From DASWJZ01 sp963814905 (GTDB lineage Bacteria > Pseudomonadota > Alphaproteobacteria > Rhizobiales > Afifellaceae), in contig CAWFEM010000008.1 of assembly GCA_963814905.1 (NCBI GenBank), positions 62,001 through 126,000 of the forward strand: a stretch of 64,000 bases of DNA. Direction: 5' to 3'. Shown here one piece after another: positions 34,785 through 42,563 of the stretch. The notes below the pieces were generated by a model, which was not told the DNA's origin, did not search any database, and worked only from the letters and a program-made list of their open reading frames with translations. The position numbers and the translations under genes were made by a program. Numbering within the stretch: position 1 is the stretch's first letter; each line of letters opens with the position of its first letter.

Positions 34785-36362
34785 CTAGTCGTCGCCGTTC
34801 GTCAGCTTCTTCGCCTGGCCGAACCAGTCCTCGCGGCTCGGCCGCCCGTTCAGTCGCACGTCGAGCGTATGCATGGCGTCCTCCGCCATCTCGGCGAGCT
34901 GCCCGATGTCGAAGATGCCTTGCTTGTTGAGCTCCGCCGCCATCTTCGGGCCGACGCCGACGATCTCCGTCAGCCCGTTCGCCATCCCCTCCGTCACATC
35001 CTTCATGTTCTTGCCGGAGAGGGCAGTGAAGCCGAAGGCGTCCGCGAACCGCGCCTCGAACGCTGCGATGCGTTTCGTGATCGGCTTGGCCGCGCGCTCC
35101 AGGCTGCCGTTCGCGCCGCCGTTCTTGCCGGCGTCGTATTTACGCACGAAGTCGCGGATGCGCGGCTGGATCTCGGCGCGGTAGCGCGAGCCGTTGAAGA
35201 CGCCGTAATGGCCGACGCCCTTGGCGAGGTAATGCTGCTTCATCTCGTAGGGCAGATTGGTGCACAGCGCGTGCGCCGCCTTGGTCTGGCCTACGCCGGA
35301 GATGTCGTCGCGCTCCCCTTCCACCGTCTGGAGCGCGGTGCGCCGGATCAGATCGGGGCGGACCGGGCGCCCGCGATGCGTCATCGTCCCGTTCGGGAGG
35401 TGGTGCTCCACGAACACCGTCTCCACGGTCTGCAGATAGAACTCGGCCGTCAGGTCCATCACCGCGAGATACTCGTCGTAGAAGTCGCGGTGCTTCTCCG
35501 CGGAGTTGCCGTCGCCGTCGACGAGGTGGCTGTAGAACTCCTGATGCGCCGTGACGTGGCGGTCGAGATTCATGTTCATGAATCCGGAAAGCTGCAGGAA
35601 GCCCGGATAGACCTTGCGCATGAAGCCGGGATGGGGAAACGGCACGGTCATGATCGTGTTGTTGCGGAACCATTCGGTCCCGCGCGCCTCGGCGATCTGG
35701 TTCACCGCCGTCGGCGCAAGCCGCGTGTCGATCGGGCCGCCCATCAACGTCATCGTGCGCGGCAGGTCCGGATCGCCGTCCTCCGACATCAGCGCCACGC
35801 TGGCGAGCACCGGCACGGAGGGCTGGCACACCGCCATCACGTGCGTCGACGGCCCGAGGTGATGATAGATCTCGATCAGGTAATCGATGTAGTCGTCGAG
35901 ATCGAATTTGCCGTCGGAGACCGGCACCATGCGCGCATCGGCCCAGTCGGTGATGAAGACCTCGTGCTCCGGCAGCATCGCATCCACCGTGCCGCGCAGA
36001 AGCGTCGCGTAATGGCCGGAGAGCGGCGCGACGATCAACAGCTTCGGATCGTGCGTGGCGCGGCTCTTCGGCAGGTCGCGGCGGAAGTGCAGGAGCGAGC
36101 AGAAAGGCTTCTGCCAGACGATTTCGTCTTCAACCGCTACCCGCTCGCCGTCGACGATCGTTTCCGTCAGGCCGAATTCCGGCTTGCCGTAGCGCCGCGT
36201 GGTGCGTTCGAAAAGTTCCGCCGCCGCCGCGACCGAGCGTCCGAAGGGTGTGTCCGAAAATGGGTTCAGGGGGTTCTGGAAGGTCAGCCGCGCCGCGTCC
36301 GCCACGGCGCGCCACGGCGCCAAGGCCGCGTGGTTGAGCTCATAGAGCTGGTAGATCGACAA
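34785..36362 (-). CDS. phaZ: Intracellular PHA depolymerase fused to a C-terminal helix-hairpin-helix module
   Basis: Breaks down stored polyhydroxybutyrate. I start at TTG 36362, giving the family opening xxIYQLYELNHAALAPWR; an in-frame ATG at 36500 adds an unlike leader. The PhaZ body has PLSGHYATLLRGT, VFITDWADAR and the nucleophile region VMAVCQPSVPVLA (Cys replaces the Ser of typical lipase boxes, as in known intracellular PhaZ), and ends near GVFNGSRYRAEIQPRIRDF. About 100 extra residues follow: a linker, then EIVGVGPKMAAELNKQGI and SREDWFGQAKKL, which match the COG3743-type helix-hairpin-helix module common in Hyphomicrobiales. Usual PhaZ length is about 430; this is 525. Confidence 0.85.
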   Translation of the reverse strand: MSIYQLYELNHAALAPWRAVADAARLTFQNPLNPFSDTPFGRSVAAAAELFERTTRRYGKPEFGLTETIVDGERVAVEDEIVWQKPFCSLLHFRRDLPKSRATHDPKLLIVAPLSGHYATLLRGTVDAMLPEHEVFITDWADARMVPVSDGKFDLDDYIDYLIEIYHHLGPSTHVMAVCQPSVPVLASVALMSEDGDPDLPRTMTLMGGPIDTRLAPTAVNQIAEARGTEWFRNNTIMTVPFPHPGFMRKVYPGFLQLSGFMNMNLDRHVTAHQEFYSHLVDGDGNSAEKHRDFYDEYLAVMDLTAEFYLQTVETVFVEHHLPNGTMTHRGRPVRPDLIRRTALQTVEGERDDISGVGQTKAAHALCTNLPYEMKQHYLAKGVGHYGVFNGSRYRAEIQPRIRDFVRKYDAGKNGGANGSLERAAKPITKRIAAFEARFADAFGFTALSGKNMKDVTEGMANGLTEIVGVGPKMAAELNKQGIFDIGQLAEMAEDAMHTLDVRLNGRPSREDWFGQAKKLTNGDD

Positions 36363-36557
36363 CGTCCAGCCTGCCTTTCGGCGCCCCGTCGTTCGGCGCC
36401 CCCCAAACGGCACCCCCAGAAACGCGCTCCAAAAAGGAACATTGTGCGCTGCGAAAAAGATTCCGCACTGCAAATTTAGCGACTGAAACCCTCGTGACAA
36501 CCCGGATTTACAGCTTCGCAGTTAATTCGTAAGGAATTGTTAACTTTGACGCAGGCG

Positions 36558-37400
36558 TCACTCGCCCGTCTGCATGAGGGCGCCGTGCACGCGCGCGGAG
36601 CGCAGAAGCAGGCCGAAAGCCGCGGAAGCCAGTCCAAAAACCACGATATTCAGCGCCAACGCGGTCAGCATCTCCGCCACATCGAAGCGGTTCTCCAGGA
36701 GAAGCGTCCTCAGCCCCTCGAAGACGTGCGTCGGCGGCAGCGAGAGCGAGATCCATTGCAACCATTCCGGCAGGATCGAGACCGGGTAGTAGACGCAGCA
36801 GAGCGGCAAGAGGATGAAGGTCATCGACCAGGCGAGCGCCTCCGCGCCGAGTCCTTTTCTGAGCACCATGCCGGCGGAGATGAGCCCGATCGACCAGCTC
36901 GTCAGAATCAGGTTCAGGAAGAAGGCGGGAACGGCGAGGCCGAGCGACCAGAAGTTGAAGCCGAAGAAAAGGAGCGCGAGGATCGTCACCGGCACCAGCC
37001 CGATCATGAGGCGCACCACGCTCATCACCATCAGCGCGGCGACAAGCTCGAAAGGCCTGAGCGGCGTCATCATCAGGTTGCCGAGATTGCGCGACCACAT
37101 CTCTTCCAGGAACGAGATGGAAAAGCCGAGCTGCCCGCGGAAGAGGATGTCCCACAACAGCACCGCGCCGATGAAAGCGCCGCCGGCTTGCGCCGCCATG
37201 GAGGTGCGATCCACCAGATAGAGCTGCAGGAACCCCCACATCAGCATCTGCACGGTCGGCCAGTAGATCAGGTCGACGATGCGCGGCCAGGAGGAGCGCA
37301 GGAGATACCAGTATCTGAGCACCATCGCGCCGACGCGGCGAAACGATACGGCGTGGTAATCCGACGTTCGATACGCGATTTCGTGCGCGCCGTCGCTCAT
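36558..37400 (-). CDS. ABC-2 type transporter permease
   Basis: A 280-residue permease with six membrane segments, starting with RYWYLLRSSWPRIVDLIYWPTVQMLMWGF and containing FLEEMWSRNLGNLMMTPLRPFEL, typical of ABC-2 export permeases. It overlaps the ATPase gene upstream by four bases. The substrate is unknown; such pairs export polysaccharides, drugs or lipids. Confidence 0.87.
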   Translation of the reverse strand: MSDGAHEIAYRTSDYHAVSFRRVGAMVLRYWYLLRSSWPRIVDLIYWPTVQMLMWGFLQLYLVDRTSMAAQAGGAFIGAVLLWDILFRGQLGFSISFLEEMWSRNLGNLMMTPLRPFELVAALMVMSVVRLMIGLVPVTILALLFFGFNFWSLGLAVPAFFLNLILTSWSIGLISAGMVLRKGLGAEALAWSMTFILLPLCCVYYPVSILPEWLQWISLSLPPTHVFEGLRTLLLENRFDVAEMLTALALNIVVFGLASAAFGLLLRSARVHGALMQTGE

Positions 37401-38179
37401 TCCGTCACCTCATGGCCCGTCGCCGCGTCGCCCGCCGTGTTCTTCCTGCGGTCGCGGGCGACGTCGAGGAACACCTCCTCCATGGTCTCCCGCCCGTAGC
37501 GCGCGACGAGCTCGCTCGGCGCCCCGCGGTCGACGATCTTGCCTTCCTTCATCATGAGCACGTCGTCGCAGAGGCGCTCCACTTCCGGCATGTTGTGGGA
37601 GGCCAGCAGGATGGCGGCGTTGCGCTCGCGCCGGTAGCGTTCGAGATGCGAGCGCACCCAGTCGGCGGTATCGGGATCGAGCGAGGCGGTGGGCTCGTCG
37701 AGAAGCAGCACGTCGGGCGTGTTGATAAGCGACTTGGCCAGCGCCACGCGTGTCTTCTGCCCGGAGGAAAGCTCGCCCGACGGCCGGTCGAGGAAGCTTT
37801 TGAGGTTGAGCTCGCCGGCCAGCTCGTCGATACGCCGCGCCAGATCCACGACCCCGTAGAGGGTGCCGAAAACCTTGAGGTTCTGTCGCACCGTCAGCCG
37901 TTTCGGCATTTCCACGTAGGGACTCTCGAAATTGATGCGATGCAGCACCCTGTGGCGCTCGTGCGCCATGTCGATGCCGAGCACCTTCGCCGTGCCGGCG
38001 CTCGGGATGACGAGCCCCATGATCATGGCGATGGTCGTCGTCTTGCCGGCGCCGTTGCCGCCGAGCAGCCCGACGGTCGCGCCGCGCGGCACGCTGAAAT
38101 CGATGCCGTCGACCGCCCGCACGTCGCGATAGTTCTTGACGAGGCCGGTCACGGCGATCGCGGGGGCTTCCGCTCGCAT
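37397..38179 (-). CDS. ABC transporter ATP-binding protein
   Basis: A 260-residue ATPase with Walker A GGNGAGKTTT, signature LSSGQKTRVALAKS, Walker B VLLLDEPTASLDPDT and the switch histidine in ASHN. It is the first gene of an operon with the ABC-2 permease, with which it forms an exporter. Divergent from the malic enzyme gene. Confidence 0.93.
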   Translation of the reverse strand: MRAEAPAIAVTGLVKNYRDVRAVDGIDFSVPRGATVGLLGGNGAGKTTTIAMIMGLVIPSAGTAKVLGIDMAHERHRVLHRINFESPYVEMPKRLTVRQNLKVFGTLYGVVDLARRIDELAGELNLKSFLDRPSGELSSGQKTRVALAKSLINTPDVLLLDEPTASLDPDTADWVRSHLERYRRERNAAILLASHNMPEVERLCDDVLMMKEGKIVDRGAPSELVARYGRETMEEVFLDVARDRRKNTAGDAATGHEVTE

Positions 38180-38292
38180 GCCGCATCCAATAGAGCCTCT
38201 AGGGTCTGGCGGCCAGTGGCGGCGGGCGCAATGTCTTGTGACTGCCGCGAAGGGTTCTGTAAGGTCGTTCCGTCAAGGGAGGAAGTGCCGGC

Positions 38293-40572
38293 ATGTCGTA
38301 TGACAAGGGCTGGAAGAGTATCGTTTCGGTCACCGACCAGGAGGCGCTGCAGTTCCATTCGCAGGGTCGCCCCGGCAAGATCGAGATCGTGGCGACCAAG
38401 CCGATGGCGACGCAGCGCGACCTGTCGCTCGCTTATTCGCCCGGCGTCGCCGTTCCGGTGAAGCATATCGCGGAAGACCCGAACCTCGCCTTCGACTATA
38501 CGGCGCGCGGCAATCTCGTCGCCGTCATTTCCAACGGCACCGCCATCCTCGGCCTCGGCAATCTCGGTGCGCTGGCATCGAAACCGGTCATGGAAGGCAA
38601 GGCGGTGCTCTTCAAGCGCTTCGCCGACATCGACGCCATCGACCTGGAAGTGGGAACGGAGGACGTCGACGAGTTCGTTGGCGCCGTGCGCTATCTCGGC
38701 CCCTCCTTCGGCGGCATCAACCTGGAAGATATCCGCGCGCCCGACTGCTTCGTGATCGAAAGCCGGCTGCGCGAGCTGATGGACATACCCGTCTTCCACG
38801 ACGATCAGCACGGCACTGCGATCATCTCGCTCGCCGGCATAATCAACGCGCTGCAGCTGACTGGGCGCGACATCAAGACGACGCGCCTCGTCTGCAACGG
38901 CGCGGGCGCCGCCGCGATCGCCTGCGTGGAATTGGCGAAAGCCTATGGCATGGCGCACGACAACGTCATCATCTGCGACACCAAGGGCGTGGTGCATGAA
39001 GGCCGCACCGAGGGGATGAACCAGTGGAAGTCGGCGCATGCGGTCAAGACCAAGGCGCGCACGCTGGAAGAGGCGATGGAGGGCGCCGACATCGCCTACG
39101 GTCTTTCGGTGAAGGGCGCCTATACGCGCGCGATGATCGCCTCCATGGCGAAGGACCCGATCATCTTCGCCATGGCCAATCCCGATCCGGAGATCACGCC
39201 GGAGGAGGTCGAGGAGGTCCGCGACGACGCCATCATGGCGACCGGCCGCTCCGACTATCCGAACCAGGTGAACAACGTCCTCGGCTTCCCCTATATCTTC
39301 CGCGGCGCGCTCGACGTGCGCGCCACCACCATTAACGACGCGATGAAGCTTGCCGCTGCGGAGGCGCTTGCCGCGCTTGCGCGCGAGGATGTGCCTGACG
39401 AGGTGGCCGCCGCCTATCAGGGCAACCGGCCGCGTTTCGGTCGAAACTATATCATTCCGGTGCCCTTCGATCCGCGCCTGATCTCCGCGATTCCGCCGGC
39501 GGTCGCCAAGGCGGCGGTCGATTCCGGCGTCGCACGGCGTCCGATCACCGACATGGAGACGTATAGCCAGGAGCTTTTGGCGCGGCGCGATCCGATCGCC
39601 GGCACGCTGCAGCAGATTACCGCGCATGTGCGCCAGAATCCGAAGCGCATCGTCTTCGCGGAGGGCGAGGAGGAGCCGGTGATCCGCGCCGCCGTCAGCT
39701 TCGCCCATCAGAGCCTCGGCAAGGCGATCCTGGTCGGTCGCGAAGATCTCGTGATGGCGCACGCCAAAGAGGCCGGGATCGAGCTCAAGGGCGACATCGA
39801 GATCATGAACGCGCGGCTTTCCAAGCGGCGCGACGCTTATGCGGACTATCTCTACGGCCGGCTGCAGCGCAGCGGCTATCTGTTCCGCGACTGCATGCGG
39901 CTCATCAACACCGATCGCAATCATTTCGCCGCGAGCATGGTTGCGCTCGGCGACGCCGACGGGCTCGTCACCGGCATCACGCGCAACTACGCCTCGGTGA
40001 TGGAGGATCTGCGGCGCTGCATCGACCCGAAGCCCGGCCATCGCATCATCGGCGTCTCGATCGCGCTTTGTCGCGGACGCACGGTTCTGATCGCCGACAC
40101 CGCCGTGCACGACATGCCGAACTCCGAGGAGCTTGCCCATATCGCGGTTGAGGCGGCAGGCGTTGCAAGACGCCTCGGCTTCGAGCCGCGCGTCGCCATG
40201 CTCGCCTACTCCACCTTCGGCAATCCCGCCGGCGAGCGGGCGGAGAAGGTGAAGGAAGCGGTGCGCATTCTCGACGAGCGCGAGGTCGACTTCGAATATG
40301 ACGGCGAGATGGGCGCCGACGTGGCGCTCAACCCGAACGTGATGGCGACCTATCCGTTCTGCCGCCTTTCCGCTCCGGCCAATGTCCTGGTCATGCCGGC
40401 GCGGCACTCCGCGGCGATCTCCACCAATATGCTGCAGGAGCTTGGCGGCTCAACGGTTCTCGGGCCGCTTCTCGTCGGCTTCAACTGCCCGGTGCAGATC
40501 CTGCCGATCGCGGCGCGCGATTCCGACATCGTCAACATGGCCGCGCTCGCCGCCTACAATATCAGCGGGTAA
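38293..40572 (+). CDS. maeB: NADP-dependent malic enzyme with phosphotransacetylase-like C-terminal domain
   Basis: Converts malate to pyruvate and CO2, giving NAD(P)H. The 759-residue protein has the malic enzyme body (SLAYSPGVAVP, VISNGTAILGLGNLGA, FHDDQHGTAI, VCNGAGAAAIA, FAMANPDPEI) and a C-terminal Pta-like domain (from about residue 440: RIVFAEGEEEP, GLVTGITRNY, ALNPNVMATYPFCRL), the usual large form in alphaproteobacteria. The C-terminal domain is thought to sense acetyl-CoA rather than act as a transferase. Confidence 0.94.
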   Translation: MSYDKGWKSIVSVTDQEALQFHSQGRPGKIEIVATKPMATQRDLSLAYSPGVAVPVKHIAEDPNLAFDYTARGNLVAVISNGTAILGLGNLGALASKPVMEGKAVLFKRFADIDAIDLEVGTEDVDEFVGAVRYLGPSFGGINLEDIRAPDCFVIESRLRELMDIPVFHDDQHGTAIISLAGIINALQLTGRDIKTTRLVCNGAGAAAIACVELAKAYGMAHDNVIICDTKGVVHEGRTEGMNQWKSAHAVKTKARTLEEAMEGADIAYGLSVKGAYTRAMIASMAKDPIIFAMANPDPEITPEEVEEVRDDAIMATGRSDYPNQVNNVLGFPYIFRGALDVRATTINDAMKLAAAEALAALAREDVPDEVAAAYQGNRPRFGRNYIIPVPFDPRLISAIPPAVAKAAVDSGVARRPITDMETYSQELLARRDPIAGTLQQITAHVRQNPKRIVFAEGEEEPVIRAAVSFAHQSLGKAILVGREDLVMAHAKEAGIELKGDIEIMNARLSKRRDAYADYLYGRLQRSGYLFRDCMRLINTDRNHFAASMVALGDADGLVTGITRNYASVMEDLRRCIDPKPGHRIIGVSIALCRGRTVLIADTAVHDMPNSEELAHIAVEAAGVARRLGFEPRVAMLAYSTFGNPAGERAEKVKEAVRILDEREVDFEYDGEMGADVALNPNVMATYPFCRLSAPANVLVMPARHSAAISTNMLQELGGSTVLGPLLVGFNCPVQILPIAARDSDIVNMAALAAYNISG

Positions 40573-40597
40573 CGCTTGCGTTCGCCGCTTTTTGGAT

Positions 40598-40619
40598 ACA
40601 CATATCGTGCGGTGTATAT
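40598..40619. promoter_or_regulatory. Inverted repeat upstream of vapB
   Basis: ATACAC (40598-40603), 10 bases and GTGTAT (40614-40619), 16 bases before the antitoxin start; the likely operator for VapBC autoregulation. Confidence 0.5.
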
Positions 40620-40634
40620 CCAGGGAGAAGTGAC

Positions 40635-40868
40635 ATGCAGGTCGCGAAGTGGGGCAACAGTCTCGCTGTGCGGCTGCCCGCTGCGGTCGTTCAGGCTCTT
40701 AATCTGAAAGTCGGCGATAAGATCGATATCCGGGTGGCTGGTGAGCGCGCGCTGGATATCGAGAAGACTCCGGATCGCGAGGAGCTGCTCCGGCGACTGC
40801 GGAAATATCGCGGAATGATTCCTGCCGACTTTCGGTTTGATCGGTCTGAAATCTATGAGCGCGACTGA
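40635..40868 (+). CDS. vapB: AbrB/MazE-fold antitoxin (VapB)
   Basis: A 77-residue antitoxin with the swapped-hairpin DNA-binding start MQVAKWGNSLAVRLPAAVVQALNLKVGDKIDI, typical of the AbrB/SpoVT family, and a C-terminal part that would bind the toxin. It overlaps the toxin gene by 14 bases. An inverted repeat lies just upstream. Confidence 0.9.
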   Translation: MQVAKWGNSLAVRLPAAVVQALNLKVGDKIDIRVAGERALDIEKTPDREELLRRLRKYRGMIPADFRFDRSEIYERD

Positions 40869-41271
40869 CACGTTCCTCGATACGAATATCCTGATCTATG
40901 CGGTGTCGGGTGACGTTTCGAGAGCGGCACGCGCAGAGGAGCTCTTAAGGCGGGGAGGCGTTGTAAGCGTCCAAGTGCTGACCGAATTCGTAGACGTCGC
41001 CCGACGTAAACATCGCACGCCTTGGAGCCAATTAGTCGACGCTCTCGACCTCGTGCGGGAACTGTGCGTGGTTGCCGATGCCACTGTCGAGACGTTCACG
41101 CTTGCGGTGGAGCTCTCCCAACAACACCGGTTCCGGATCTTCGATGGCACGATCGTCGCGTCTGCCATCCTTTCGGGCGCCACGACTCTATTTTCGGAAG
41201 ACATGCACGATGGTCAAACCATAGGCCCGGTGACGATCCGCAATCCGTTCGCGGGTCTGGCGCAGAGCTAG
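40855..41271 (+). CDS. vapC: PIN-domain ribonuclease toxin (VapC)
   Basis: A 138-residue PIN domain toxin with the acidic catalytic residues in FLDTNILIYA, in LTEFVDVARR, and in the late RIFDGTIVASA. It cleaves RNA when free of VapB. The start is ATG 40855. The operon sits between maeB and the PTS/ChvIG operon, where it breaks no recognisable gene. Confidence 0.9.
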   Translation: MSATDTFLDTNILIYAVSGDVSRAARAEELLRRGGVVSVQVLTEFVDVARRKHRTPWSQLVDALDLVRELCVVADATVETFTLAVELSQQHRFRIFDGTIVASAILSGATTLFSEDMHDGQTIGPVTIRNPFAGLAQS

Positions 41272-41546
41272 TCTTCTTCGCCGAAGCCGTCTTCCACGAG
41301 ACTCGTCAGCGCCTCGAGCGCGGCGTCGGCGTCGCGCCCCTCGGCTTTGAGCTCGATGGTGCACCCGGGCGCGGCTGCGAGCGTCATCAGCCCCATGATC
41401 GAGGTGCCGCCGACGCTCTGCCCGTCCTTGATCACCACGACCTCGCAGTCGAAACCCTCGGCGCATTTGACGAAGCGCGCCGAGGCGCGCGCATGCAGGC
41501 CGCGTCGGTTGACGATGGTGACTCGGCGCGATGCGGGCTCGCTCAT
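41268..41546 (-). CDS. ptsH: HPr-like phosphocarrier protein
   Basis: A 92-residue HPr of the regulatory nitrogen/mannose-type PTS. The phosphorylated histidine is His18 in NRRGLHARASARF. Ser49 in the GGTSIMGLM motif is the target of HPr kinase. It is last in the operon chvI-chvG-hprK-EIIA-ptsH and starts at ATG 41546, 10 bases behind the EIIA gene. Its stop overlaps the end of the convergent vapC. Confidence 0.92.
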   Translation of the reverse strand: MSEPASRRVTIVNRRGLHARASARFVKCAEGFDCEVVVIKDGQSVGGTSIMGLMTLAAAPGCTIELKAEGRDADAALEALTSLVEDGFGEED

Positions 41547-41556
41547 TCGGCCTCGC

Positions 41557-41958
41557 TTATTCGGCGGCGAGGAGCTTGCTTGCGACGTTGATGTATTTGC
41601 GGCCCGCGTCCTGGGCGCAGCAGGCGACCCTGTCGAGGTCGGAATCGCCGCGCACGCTGGCAAGCTTGATCAGCATCGGCAGGTTTACGCCGGCGACCAC
41701 CTCCACCCGCCCCGGCTCCATCACCGAAATGGCGAGATTGGAGGGCGTGCCGCCGAACATGTCGGTCAAGAGGATCACGCCGGAGCCGTCGTTTACCTTG
41801 TCGACGGCGGCGACGATGTCGCGTCGTCGTTCCTCCATGTCGTCCTCCGGGCCGATGGAGACGGCCTCGCAGGCGTCCTGATGACCCACCACATGTTCGA
41901 GCGCGGCGCGGAATTCCGTCGCCAGTTTTCCATGGGTGACAAGCACAAGACCGATCAT
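41557..41958 (-). CDS. PTS EIIA component, mannose family
   Basis: A 133-residue EIIA of the mannose family, with the phosphorylated His9 in LVLVTHGKLA and the GVILLTDMFGGTPSN region. In alphaproteobacteria, the EIIA-Man/HPr/HprK set forms an incomplete PTS without sugar permeases and is regulatory. It overlaps hprK by four bases. Confidence 0.92.
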   Translation of the reverse strand: MIGLVLVTHGKLATEFRAALEHVVGHQDACEAVSIGPEDDMEERRRDIVAAVDKVNDGSGVILLTDMFGGTPSNLAISVMEPGRVEVVAGVNLPMLIKLASVRGDSDLDRVACCAQDAGRKYINVASKLLAAE

Positions 41959-42455
41959 GAAGATGCCGTGGGCGTGGGAGGGGCCGCCATCATCGCGAAA
42001 CTCTCGTCATTCGCAAGCCCCTTCTCGGGCTGCGACGACAGCGCTTCCAATGCCGCATAAAGGAGCCGCGAAGCCCATTCAACGTCAGCGGGAATCGGTT
42101 GGCGGGTCAGTGCGACTCCGAGAAGCGTGACGGTTAGCTGGTGCGCCTCTGGCATCCGTTCAAGCCCCGTCTCGCCGGCGATGTCGGCGACGAGCCGGAT
42201 GACCCCGCTCTGCTCGTAGGGGAGGCTCAGAAGGCCGCGCCCCCTGAGCTCGATCCGCCCTGCAATGGCGCTCGGTGCGGACGCGACGATACGCCCGTGG
42301 CGGGCGGAAAGCGTCAGCCGGTCGTCGCCGATGAGCCTGGCGCCGTCACCGATCAGCTTGAGCGCCAGCGCCGATTTGCCGCTGCCGGACGGCCCGCGGA
42401 TCAGCACGCCGTCGGCACCCACCAGGACGGCTGTCCCGTGCACGGTCTCCGACAT
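41955..42455 (-). CDS. hprK: HPr kinase/phosphorylase, short alphaproteobacterial form
   Basis: A 166-residue protein with the P-loop GPSGSGKSALA at residues 21-31, LIGDDRLTL and RGRGLLSLPY. It lacks the N-terminal domain of Bacillus HprK, as usual in alphaproteobacteria. It phosphorylates HPr on serine and links carbon status to the ChvG/ChvI system encoded just upstream. Confidence 0.92.
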   Translation of the reverse strand: MSETVHGTAVLVGADGVLIRGPSGSGKSALALKLIGDGARLIGDDRLTLSARHGRIVASAPSAIAGRIELRGRGLLSLPYEQSGVIRLVADIAGETGLERMPEAHQLTVTLLGVALTRQPIPADVEWASRLLYAALEALSSQPEKGLANDESFAMMAAPPTPTASS

Positions 42456-42462
42456 GCGCCGC

Positions 42463-42563
42463 TAGTACCTTTTCCATTCTGATTGAATCAGAATGGGTGC
42501 TCTATCCGTTTGTTTGAGCATGATCTTTTCCGAAAACCGGCGTCCACTTTTCGGGATCATGCT
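42463..42563. repeat. Repeat element between hprK and chvG
   Basis: The same 23-base palindrome as at 12414, with one central change (CCATTCTGATT-G-AATCAGAATGG, 42474-42496), followed by the GAGCATGATC / CTTTTCCGAAAACCGG / GGATCATGC inverted repeat. It is the reverse-oriented sibling of the element at 12321, and ends against the chvG stop. Confidence 0.75.

Noticed and set aside
38149..40407. Long minus-strand open frame (752 codons) antisense to maeB
   Set aside because: Shadow frame with no motif; the malic enzyme on the plus strand is unambiguous.
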